Of a stretch of DNA of 14,832 bases, positions 6,880-13,638 are shown in pieces. The notes below the pieces were generated by a model. That model was given only the letters and a program-made list of their open reading frames with translations, was not told the origin of the DNA and made no database searches. Positions within the stretch are counted from its first letter, which is position 1; every line of letters starts with the position of its first letter. A program made the translations under genes and the position numbers. This stretch comes from an uncultured Collinsella sp. (GTDB taxonomy: Bacteria; Actinomycetota; Coriobacteriia; Coriobacteriales; Coriobacteriaceae), in assembly GCA_900762015.1 (NCBI GenBank), contig CAAFEX010000070.1, forward strand, positions 1-14,832. Reading direction: 5' to 3'.

Positions 6880-7359
6880 TTACTTTTCTTGAATCTGCTT
6901 GCCGCAAAGATGCTCAATCGAAATCTCGTAGAGCTGGACGCCCTTGATGTCCTTGGCGATTTCCTCTTCGACTTCTTCGGCAGAAGGGTAGTACTTAAGG
7001 GCGAGCTGGCGGACTTTGTCCTCGATAAACGCGGGGGTGTCATTCGCCAGGCGACAACGGCCAAAGACGACGGTGCTCATAACGTAGGGAGCCCAGTCAC
7101 CGTCCTGGTACCACTCGTTGCCGTATACGGTAAAGCAGACCTTGTCATCGCGCTTGAGTGCGTCGACCTTGTGGCCGGCTTTGGCGCCATGGAAATAGAT
7201 CTTGTCGTGCTCGGCGTCAAAGAAGTAGTTGACGGGAATGGCGTACGGGTAGCCATCGTCGCCGTTGACGGCAAAGACGCCGCGCTTGCAGGTGGCGAGC
7301 AGTTTGCGCGCTTCCTCGTCGGTGATAGCGCGTTTCTTTCGACGTAAGGGCCTAAACAT
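6880..7359 (-). CDS. PPOX/NimA-like flavin-binding protein
   Basis: A 159-residue protein of the pyridoxamine 5'-phosphate oxidase-like split-barrel superfamily, closest in style to NimA-type (nitroimidazole resistance) proteins. Visible are the N-terminal ITDEEARKLLATCKRGVFAV, the strand pair DGYPYAIPVNYFFD, the cofactor-contact strand KIYFHGAKAGHKVDAL and KVCFTVYG. These would bind FMN or a related flavin; the substrate is unknown and nitroreduction is only one option. The start at 7359 follows aaaggaag by about eight bases; a longer frame to 7398 lacks such a site. It lies 42 bases downstream of the large kinase on the same strand, with a possible own -10 at 7400-7405. It ends 27 bases from the shared terminator hairpin. 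Confidence 0.82.
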   Translation of the reverse strand: MFRPLRRKKRAITDEEARKLLATCKRGVFAVNGDDGYPYAIPVNYFFDAEHDKIYFHGAKAGHKVDALKRDDKVCFTVYGNEWYQDGDWAPYVMSTVVFGRCRLANDTPAFIEDKVRQLALKYYPSAEEVEEEIAKDIKGVQLYEISIEHLCGKQIQEK

Positions 7360-7399
7360 CGTTGGCTTCCTTTCTGGTCGTGCGTAGTGGTTGAGCACA

Positions 7400-7405
7400 A
7401 ACTAT
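7400..7405 (-). promoter_or_regulatory. Possible -10 box for the PPOX-like gene
   Basis: On the minus strand TATAGT, five of six matches to consensus, overlaps the stop codon of the kinase gene and would give a leader of about 34 bases. No -35 match is seen. Cotranscription with the kinase is equally possible. Confidence 0.25.
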
Positions 7406-10206
7406 AGCGAAATGGATCCGTTTTTCTTGATGCGGGCGAGTATGTTTTTGAGCTTGTTAAAGTCGAGCGGTTTGGACAGATGGGCGTTCATGCCGGCGTC
7501 ATGTGCCGCCTTGGCGTCCTCGGCAAAGGCGTTGGCGGTGAGCGCGATGATGGGGATATCGGCTGCATCGACCTTCTCGCTCAGACGAATCACGCGGGTT
7601 GCCTCATAGCCGTCCATGTCCGGCATCATAATGTCCATCAGGATCGCATCGAAGCTGCCGGCGGGATGCGACAGGTACAGATCGACGACTTCGTTGCCGT
7701 TGGCGGCGCGGGTGACCACGATGCCCTCGGATTCTAGCAGCGCCTGGGCAATCTCGGCATTCAATTCGTTGTCTTCGGCGAGCAGTACGTTCATGTCGGC
7801 GAGCGAGCAGTCGAGCGCCCCCTCGACCGTATTCGCCCGCGCCTGGGGGTTCTTGTCGATATCGAGCGGAATCTCCACGTAGAACGAGGTGCCCGCATGG
7901 AGCTCGCTGGTGACTTCGATGGTGCCGCCCATCAGTTCAATAAGCGACTTGACGATTGGCATGCCCATGCCGGTTCCTTGGAACTTGCTACGCGCATCGT
8001 CACCTTCTTGGGCAAACGGCTCATAGATATGCTTTAAAAACTTGGAAGTCATGCCAATGCCGGTATCCGAAACGCTAAAGCAAAAGAGCGCGCGCCCGTT
8101 ATCGAGTGGCTTGGTCTTTGAGCTAAAGGTGACGGAGCCGCCGTGCTTGTTGTACTTAATGCTGTTGTCTAACAGGTTGATCATGATCTGTCGGATATGG
8201 GTGGGACTGCCGACCATGTATGGCCCCGTGGTGTATGGCAGACTATTGTCCTGCATGGTGATGCCGTTATCGGATGCGCGGAGCTTGCACAGAACCAGCG
8301 TATTGTCACAGAGCTCTTTGAGGTTAAAAGGCGCATGTTCCAGTGTTATCTTGCGGTCTTCGATTTTGCCCATCTCGAGGATGTCGTTAATCAGCGAGAG
8401 CAGGTGATTGGCGGCAACACGAGCCTTGGCGCGGCTTTCGCGGGCGACCTGGATATCGCCTTCCTTCAATTCCTCGATATCGATAAGGCCCAGGATGCCG
8501 TTGAGCGGCGTACGGATGTCGTGGCTCATGCGCGTGAGGAATGCCGTCTTAGCGGCGTTGGCGGCGTCGGCTTTTTCGCGCTCGGTTCGAGCGCGCACGA
8601 GCGCCCAGATGAGCAGGACGATGCTGACCGACAACATACCGATGAGGGTGGAGGCAACGGCGGTGCGGTTGCGATAAAGGAATTGAAGCGTGTTGGATTC
8701 CTGGGCCGTGTACGACGTAGAGGAGTAATTGCTTGCGGAGAGCGATTCTCCGGCATTGATGATGCCCTTGTTGATGATTCCCAGCAGCTCAGGCTTTCCG
8801 CGCGAAATCCAGCACGAGAGCTCGCAGGTGTCAGGGAGCTCGACCGTCTCGCAGTCCTCGAGATCATAACGATCGCCGAGGGTTTTTACGCGTGAACTGG
8901 GAGCGACGACGCAGCGCGCCGTTCCCCTCCTGAGGGCGTCGAACGCTTCATCGTCGGATCGGTATTCGGTCACGGTCGCTGTGGGGAACAGACTTTCAAG
9001 TACGTTTCGGTTGATAAACGATGATTTGGTGCAGGCGATGTTCTGAAGGTCTTTGTTCAGGTTGCTTCCGCTGTGGATGGCGGTGAGGGATATGGTCCCC
9101 AACGATACCGACTGCACAACGCCTGATTGCTCGGCAAACCAGTAATCTCGGTATACCGGCAGCGCGACGTCTATGCTTCCCTTTGACAGGGCCTTTGACA
9201 TCATCTTGTAGCTATCAAAGGCGACGGTTTTGACCGTAATGCCAATTTTATCGTGCAACGTCGTCGCAAGCGATGCGAGCGAGCCTTCCATTTTACCGTC
9301 TTCGTCTTCGTTGCAGTAGGGGAGTTTGCCCGTAATGTAGCCGAGCGTGATGGTGCTGTTGTTCGCCTTGAGCCAGGCGCGCTCATCGCCGGTGAGCGAG
9401 GATGATCCGCTGTTTTGCGCTGAATAGTTCGATTTGACCTCGTCGTTATAGCGGGGGTTGACGCGGTTGATTGCCGCCATTGCGGAGTTGATGTTGTCCA
9501 TCAGGTCGGGGCGGCTTTTGGGAACGGCAAAGTAGTAGTCGCTCGAACCGACGTAGAACATGGGCGACGCCTCGGGCGACGAAATGGTGTCGTTCATGAT
9601 GATGGCGTCGACCTCGCCGTTTGCGAGCGCGTCAAAGAGAACGGAGCCTCCGTCATACTCCCTGTATGTGCAGGCGATTCCCTCGTTGGCGAGCCACTGC
9701 TGGCCGACGATGGTTTGCATAACACCGGAGTTGTAACCGATGGTGAGACCCTGGAGTGCTTGAGGGTCACCCTTGGCCAGGTCGTCACGGTCGGGCCTGG
9801 CGTAGATGTAGTAGCGCTCGGTGCCCTCAGGGTTCGAGGAAAAGAGCAGCTTTTGGGCGCGTTCCTCGGAGTAGGAGATGTTGGGCATGAGGTCGATCTC
9901 GCCTGCCTCGAGCATGTCCATAAGCTCGGTGAAGGTGCCGGAGACGTATTCGTACCGCCAGCCGGGCGTGTAGTACGACAGGGTCTGGAGGTACTCGTAA
10001 CCCCATCCCGAGAGACGCTCGCCGGGGGTGCCGTTCTGAAAGCCCTCGTTGTTGACGAGCCAGCCGACGCGGACCGTCTTGACTGGCTGACTAGAGTCAT
10101 CGGCAAAAGCCTGGACAGGCGCGATGGAACTCAGTGCGGCAAGCGCGGCAAGCACAATGGCCAGGGCGCGACATATAACTGAACGAAGGACAGTGGCAGC
10201 TCTCAC
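7402..10206 (-). CDS. Hybrid histidine kinase with tandem solute-binding sensor domains
   Basis: A 934-residue BvgS-like kinase. A signal peptide or anchor (residues 1-34, ending near PVQAFA) precedes two family 3 solute-binding domains, about 43-264 (VRVGWLVNNEGFQNG, GEIDLMPNISYSEERAQKLLF) and 284-494 (LGYITGKLPYCNED, GSIDVALPVYRDYWFAE). One TM follows (516-537). The HisKA histidine is H562 in MSHDIRTPLNG. The ATPase has INLLDNSIKYNKHGG, DTGIGM and GTGMGMP. The C-terminal receiver has phosphoacceptor D858 in LMDIMMPDMDG. There is no PAS, HPt or DNA-binding domain. GTG at 10206 is preferred because AGGA lies six bases before it and a clean signal peptide follows; ATG at 10239 would add 11 residues without a good ribosome site. 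The kinase core is a paralogue of the one at 4618-6810. Confidence 0.93.
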   Translation of the reverse strand: MRAATVLRSVICRALAIVLAALAALSSIAPVQAFADDSSQPVKTVRVGWLVNNEGFQNGTPGERLSGWGYEYLQTLSYYTPGWRYEYVSGTFTELMDMLEAGEIDLMPNISYSEERAQKLLFSSNPEGTERYYIYARPDRDDLAKGDPQALQGLTIGYNSGVMQTIVGQQWLANEGIACTYREYDGGSVLFDALANGEVDAIIMNDTISSPEASPMFYVGSSDYYFAVPKSRPDLMDNINSAMAAINRVNPRYNDEVKSNYSAQNSGSSSLTGDERAWLKANNSTITLGYITGKLPYCNEDEDGKMEGSLASLATTLHDKIGITVKTVAFDSYKMMSKALSKGSIDVALPVYRDYWFAEQSGVVQSVSLGTISLTAIHSGSNLNKDLQNIACTKSSFINRNVLESLFPTATVTEYRSDDEAFDALRRGTARCVVAPSSRVKTLGDRYDLEDCETVELPDTCELSCWISRGKPELLGIINKGIINAGESLSASNYSSTSYTAQESNTLQFLYRNRTAVASTLIGMLSVSIVLLIWALVRARTEREKADAANAAKTAFLTRMSHDIRTPLNGILGLIDIEELKEGDIQVARESRAKARVAANHLLSLINDILEMGKIEDRKITLEHAPFNLKELCDNTLVLCKLRASDNGITMQDNSLPYTTGPYMVGSPTHIRQIMINLLDNSIKYNKHGGSVTFSSKTKPLDNGRALFCFSVSDTGIGMTSKFLKHIYEPFAQEGDDARSKFQGTGMGMPIVKSLIELMGGTIEVTSELHAGTSFYVEIPLDIDKNPQARANTVEGALDCSLADMNVLLAEDNELNAEIAQALLESEGIVVTRAANGNEVVDLYLSHPAGSFDAILMDIMMPDMDGYEATRVIRLSEKVDAADIPIIALTANAFAEDAKAAHDAGMNAHLSKPLDFNKLKNILARIKKNGSISL

Positions 10207-10298
10207 ATGCAATCCTAACGAATCGAGACAATACCGCATAAGGATACCAGCTCAGCCTGCCCAGTCGGCAGCTGTACCACTAAACGCTCCCGCCCGGC

Positions 10299-10352
10299 AG
10301 TCATTGGGGACGTTCTTAAACGACTAGTCATTTAAGAACGTCCCCAATGACT
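10299..10352. repeat. Inverted repeat with 22-bp perfect arms
   Basis: Arm 10299-10320 (beginning agtcattggggacgttctt) is the exact reverse complement of 10331-10352. The 10-base centre contains the palindrome gactagtc, and actagt recurs at the outer right edge. It sits between the divergent kinase and channel genes. It looks like a REP/BIME or small non-autonomous element rather than a simple terminator, since no gene ends here. I have a general impression that palindromes with this ggggacgttctt core recur in Coriobacteriia genomes, but cannot verify that here. Confidence 0.75.
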
Positions 10353-10377
10353 AGTTCCGTTTGCTGGGGAGGCGTGG

Positions 10378-10383
10378 GACAAT
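10378..10383 (+). promoter_or_regulatory. Candidate -10 box of the channel gene
   Basis: GACAAT in the context gggacaatacc, 40 bases upstream of ATG 10424 and about 25 bases after the inverted repeat. It matches the (T/G)ACAAT elements before trmO, the C-S lyase and the ClC gene. The -35 is not evident. Confidence 0.4.
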
Positions 10384-10423
10384 ACCGAGCGAACGTGATT
10401 GGTTGTCCGTGGAAGGGGTCGCG

Positions 10424-10849
10424 ATGAAAAAGCTCAGGACGCTTGCCGATGTGCTGCGACAGGCTGGCTTTGCACGCATCACGGGCCTGTTTCTTATTTT
10501 CTATCTGCTTTGCTCGACGGCTGTCTGGCTGTCCGAGCCCACGACCCTCACGTTTGGCGATGGTCTCTGGTTTAGCTTTGAGACGGTCTCGACGATCGGC
10601 TTTGGCGATATCCCCGCTGAAACGCCGGTTGCCCGCGGCATTACCGTTATCCTAAGCGTCATCAGTATCTTCTATATCGCCATGCTTACGGGCGTGGCGG
10701 TGAACTACTGCAATACGCTCATCAAGCTGCGCCAAAAGGACACCATGGCGCGCTTTATGGACGATCTTGAGCATTTGGAAGAACTCGACCGCGATGAGCT
10801 CGCCGATTTGTCGCGCCGCGTGCGCGAATACCGTCGCCGGCAACGATAG
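10424..10849 (+). CDS. Two-TM potassium channel family protein
   Basis: A 141-residue ion channel subunit of the Ion_trans_2 type, expected to form tetramers in the inner membrane. TM1 covers about residues 20-36, the pore helix is LWFSFETVS, the selectivity filter is T57-IGFG-D62, and TM2 covers about 71-95. A short charged cytoplasmic helix (about 100-141, rich in E/D then R) replaces any RCK/TrkA-N regulatory domain, so gating by nucleotide or calcium is not evident. TIGFGD is a common bacterial variant of TVGYGD. The start is fixed by ggaagggg upstream of ATG 10424. It is followed 36 bases later by the LOG-family gene, probably on the same transcript. Confidence 0.88.
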   Translation: MKKLRTLADVLRQAGFARITGLFLIFYLLCSTAVWLSEPTTLTFGDGLWFSFETVSTIGFGDIPAETPVARGITVILSVISIFYIAMLTGVAVNYCNTLIKLRQKDTMARFMDDLEHLEELDRDELADLSRRVREYRRRQR

Positions 10850-10885
10850 AACGGGTGCCGCGCGTCACGACGAGGGGGATTGCAT

Positions 10886-11419
10886 ATGAACATCACGGTG
10901 TACCTGGGCGCGAGCGTCGGCAACGACCCGGCGTTTCTGCCCGCGGTGCAGGAGCTGGGCAATTGGATTGGCGCCAACGGACACGCGCTCGTATACGGCG
11001 GGTCCAAATCGGGACTGATGGGCGCGCTCGCCGATAGCGTACTCGAGGCAGGCGGACATGTGACGGGTGTGGAGCCGAGCTTTTTTATCGAGGCAGAGTT
11101 TCAACACGACGGAATCGACGACCTTATCGTGACGAGTGATATGGCCGAGCGCAAAGCCAAGATGATCGAGCTCGGCGATGCGTTCATCGCCTTTCCCGGC
11201 GGGACGGGCACGCTTGAGGAGATTGCCGAGGTCATGTCCGCGGTGTCGTTGGGGCACCTGAGTGCTCCGTGCATCCTGTATAACCTGGACGGTTACTACA
11301 ACGACCTCAAGGCGCTGCTCGGGCACATGATTGATAAAGGGCTTTCGAGCCCGAGGCGCCAGCACAGCATCTACTTTGCTGACGATTTGCGCGAGATTGC
11401 CTCGATTATCAACGGATAA
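10886..11419 (+). CDS. LOG-family (TIGR00730) Rossmann-fold phosphoribohydrolase
   Basis: A 177-residue protein related to the plant LONELY GUY enzymes. Characterised members hydrolyse the N-glycosidic bond of nucleoside 5'-monophosphates (cytokinin riboside monophosphate or AMP), giving base plus ribose 5-phosphate. Seen here are the N-terminal strand ITVYLGAS, the loop YGGSKSGLMG (38-46, family GGxxGLMG), the M87-AERKAKM segment with conserved R89-K90, and the signature PGGTGTLEE (104-112) holding the catalytic glutamate. Length is typical of the short TIGR00730 group. ATG 10886 is preceded by gaggggg with a seven-base spacing; a TTG two codons earlier is rejected. It follows the channel gene closely. 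Its physiological substrate in this bacterium is unknown; lysine decarboxylase annotations of this family are generally wrong. Confidence 0.9.
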   Translation: MNITVYLGASVGNDPAFLPAVQELGNWIGANGHALVYGGSKSGLMGALADSVLEAGGHVTGVEPSFFIEAEFQHDGIDDLIVTSDMAERKAKMIELGDAFIAFPGGTGTLEEIAEVMSAVSLGHLSAPCILYNLDGYYNDLKALLGHMIDKGLSSPRRQHSIYFADDLREIASIING

Positions 11420-11483
11420 GTCTTGAGCCTGCCCCACTATGGCTCCCAATGGTGCCGTTTGCAGCGCAGATGGTTGGCTCGTT

Positions 11484-11505
11484 CGGGCAACGCCCGCTCT
11501 ACAAT
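11484..11505 (+). promoter_or_regulatory. -10 box and small inverted repeat before the ClC gene
   Basis: TACAAT at 11500-11505 is a good -10 and lies 39 bases upstream of ATG 11545. Immediately upstream, cgggc-aac-gcccg (11484-11496) forms a 5-bp inverted repeat in the spacer region, where a regulator could block RNA polymerase. No U run follows it, so it is unlikely to be a terminator for the LOG gene. Confidence 0.4.
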
Positions 11506-11544
11506 AAAACGTAACTATGTCGACTTTGACCGCGGGAGGACCCG

Positions 11545-12849
11545 ATGGACAACCTTGCCAAACCCACAAACCGCGCGCTGTTTTTAGTTAGCGTTGCCGT
11601 GACCGGTGCGTTCGCAGGTGCCGCGGTCTGGCTGTTCTTTTTTGCGATGGAGCACGGTATCGACTATCTATGGACCGAGATTCCGCACGCGCTGGGCGTC
11701 GCTTCGCCCGAGCTTGCCAGCGGACCGTTTGGCTTTCTGCCATACCCGTTTTTTGTCTGCCTGCTGGGCGGCCTGCTGATCGGTCTGTATGAAAAGGTGA
11801 CGGGCACCAAGACCGATGACCTCAACCAGGTGATGGCCAAGGTCAAACAGGATGGGTGCTACCCCTACGACAATCTGGGCAAGCTGTCGCTTGCCGCGCT
11901 GCTACCGCTGCTGTTTGGCGGAAGTATTGGACCGGAAGCCGGTCTGACCGGCGTCATTGCGGGACTGTGCAGCTGGGTCGGCGATCGCATGCGTCGCTTT
12001 GGAGCCGAGTTTAGGGAGCTCACGCTGCTGGGTACCCAGGCTGCCCTGACGGCGCTCTTTACCGCGCCCGTGTTTGGCTTTGTGGCGCCGCTTGCCGGAA
12101 GTGCTGACGGCCAGGGCGAAGGCGCCCACGATGAGTCCGCGTCCGGCGAGATCGCCATCAAGCTGCCCAAGGCGCAAAAGACCGTGGTTTACGGCATCGC
12201 GATTGCCGGCGGTCTGGGCACCTACCTGCTGCTCGGCCAGCTCATGGGCGGCGGCATGGGTATGCCGAGGTTCGAGGCTGCCCAGGTGGGTAACCTCGAG
12301 CTTGCCTGGCTTATTCCCCTGTCGCTCGTCGGTACGGTCTGCGGCTGGCTTTACTTTGTCTCGGAGCACGCGAGCGAGGCCCTGTCGCACGCGATGGGAG
12401 AGCGCCCCGTCGCCAAGGCCATGCTGGCCGGTCTGGTACTTGCCGCCTGCGGTACGGCTCTGCCCTTCACCATGTTTGCCGGCGAGACGCAGGCCGACGT
12501 GCTCATGGAAACCTATCTGACCATTCCCGCCGGCGTGCTTATCGCGACCGGTCTTGTTAAGGCCATGCTGACCCCCGCCCTTATCAACATGGGCTGGCGC
12601 GGCGGCCACTTCTTCCCCGTAATCTTCTCGGGCGTAAGCCTGGGCTACGGCTTTGCTATCCTCACCGGCGCAGATCCGGTCTTTTGCGTCGCCGTCTGCA
12701 CGGCATCGACGATGGGTGCGGTCATGCGCCAGCCTGTCATGGTTGTGGGCCTGCTGCTCATGTGCTTCCCACTTAAGGGTATCGTCTGCATGATCATCGC
12801 GGCCGTCATCGCCGCCGGCATTCCGCTGCCCAAACCGCTGCGCAAGTAG
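11545..12849 (+). CDS. ClC-family chloride channel/transporter-like protein
   Basis: A 434-residue polytopic membrane protein with about ten hydrophobic segments. The ClC helix-N motif is G125-GSIGPEAG, where classical exchangers have GREGP. By this alignment the gating glutamate position is I128, and a glutamate, E131, comes just after the proline. The second ClC motif appears as GGHFFP (353-358). A hydrophilic, acid-rich insertion (about 185-206, GSADGQGEGAHDESASGE) lies between membrane segments, and there are no C-terminal CBS domains. Loss of the gating glutamate suggests a channel-like or uncoupled anion pathway; anion choice (chloride, fluoride) cannot be told, and no fluoride riboswitch is seen upstream. 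The start is fixed by gggagga before ATG 11545. The gene has its own promoter candidate. Confidence 0.88.
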   Translation: MDNLAKPTNRALFLVSVAVTGAFAGAAVWLFFFAMEHGIDYLWTEIPHALGVASPELASGPFGFLPYPFFVCLLGGLLIGLYEKVTGTKTDDLNQVMAKVKQDGCYPYDNLGKLSLAALLPLLFGGSIGPEAGLTGVIAGLCSWVGDRMRRFGAEFRELTLLGTQAALTALFTAPVFGFVAPLAGSADGQGEGAHDESASGEIAIKLPKAQKTVVYGIAIAGGLGTYLLLGQLMGGGMGMPRFEAAQVGNLELAWLIPLSLVGTVCGWLYFVSEHASEALSHAMGERPVAKAMLAGLVLAACGTALPFTMFAGETQADVLMETYLTIPAGVLIATGLVKAMLTPALINMGWRGGHFFPVIFSGVSLGYGFAILTGADPVFCVAVCTASTMGAVMRQPVMVVGLLLMCFPLKGIVCMIIAAVIAAGIPLPKPLRK

Positions 12850-12939
12850 CATGGTGGCGCGCGCCGGGGACATGCCATTTGTCACGGATTTGCGGGGAGG
12901 GGCGGCGATCGCGTCCTTCGTGGATCGAGGCTCGCGTGG

Positions 12940-13638
12940 CTACAGGTCGCGTACTCGATAAAGCTTGGTGCTGACGGTGCAGCTGATTGCACATAGCGCG
13001 AGGGCAAGTGCGGCGATGCCTGCACACAGGCAGCCAAGAACGGCAGGGTCGGGATTCGCTCCGGCAATCGACATGAGCCAGTTGCTGATGGGGTTGGAGG
13101 AGCTCAACGTTGCCATGGTAAGACACCCGAGCATGGCAAACAGGCCAACGGATAGGCGCAGCGCCTCCATGTGTCCAAAACGAAAGAATAACGGCTGTGC
13201 CAAAAACACCATCATGAGGGAGATAAGCATCGATGCTGCCGAGGCGATTGCGATTTCAAAGACCGTCTGTCCCGTCGAAGGAATGCCCGCGCTGTTGAAG
13301 AGCGGGATGGAAGCGATGCTCAAAAGCGTAGCTGCACATGCCATGACGGCGGAGAAGACAATAACGCTCAGGTAGCGTGCGCAGATGATGTCTTTGCGCG
13401 AGAGGGGCAGCGTTGCCCGATAACGCTCCCATCCGTTTTGATTGTCGAAGCCGGCCAGCGAGCTCATGACCATGATAGGCGACATGGCGCTGACCGCGCA
13501 GGCGCCGGCACTCATGCCAGAGTCACCGTCCGATGCGTTGGCGAGGGTCAACACGACGAATATGAACAGGCCGACGCCCGCGATGCTCGGGACAAGCGTG
13601 CGAACGACGGCAAGCTCGGACATAAAGGCGCGTTTCAT
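12940..13638 (-). CDS. ABC-2 type transporter permease
   Basis: A 232-residue membrane subunit with about six hydrophobic segments (near residues 12-32, 42-62, 88-112, 127-149, 162-178 and 198-221). The cytoplasmic loop NGWERYRATLPLSRKDIICARYL is the hallmark of the small ABC-2 permeases of bacitracin- or lantibiotic-type and acetoin-type (Ytr-like) systems, where it contacts the ATPase. The start ATG overlaps the stop of the ATPase gene (ATGA) and has a gaaagggg site inside that gene, so translation is coupled. The substrate is unknown. It ends 90 bases from the stop of the convergent ClC gene; no clear terminator hairpin is seen in that gap. Confidence 0.85.
   Translation of the reverse strand: MKRAFMSELAVVRTLVPSIAGVGLFIFVVLTLANASDGDSGMSAGACAVSAMSPIMVMSSLAGFDNQNGWERYRATLPLSRKDIICARYLSVIVFSAVMACAATLLSIASIPLFNSAGIPSTGQTVFEIAIASAASMLISLMMVFLAQPLFFRFGHMEALRLSVGLFAMLGCLTMATLSSSNPISNWLMSIAGANPDPAVLGCLCAGIAALALALCAISCTVSTKLYRVRDL

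Noticed and set aside
10227..10232. Plus-strand GACAAT similar to the promoter elements
   Set aside because: It lies about 190 bases from the next plus-strand gene, with the large inverted repeat between, and probably arises by chance near the kinase start.
11425..11445. gagcc/ggctc hairpin after the LOG gene as a terminator
   Set aside because: Only five base pairs, an 11-base loop and no U run.
11420..11544. Possible fluoride riboswitch before the ClC gene
   Set aside because: No characteristic fluoride aptamer pattern is seen; only a small inverted repeat and a -10 box.
11902..12885. Open frame of about 327 codons opposite the ClC gene
   Set aside because: Rich in H, G, R and Q with no membrane or domain pattern, typical of an antisense shadow of a membrane protein gene.
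12862..12885. ggggacatgccatttgtcac as a degenerate copy of the 10299 repeat
   Set aside because: Only the ggggac core is shared and there is no matching second arm.
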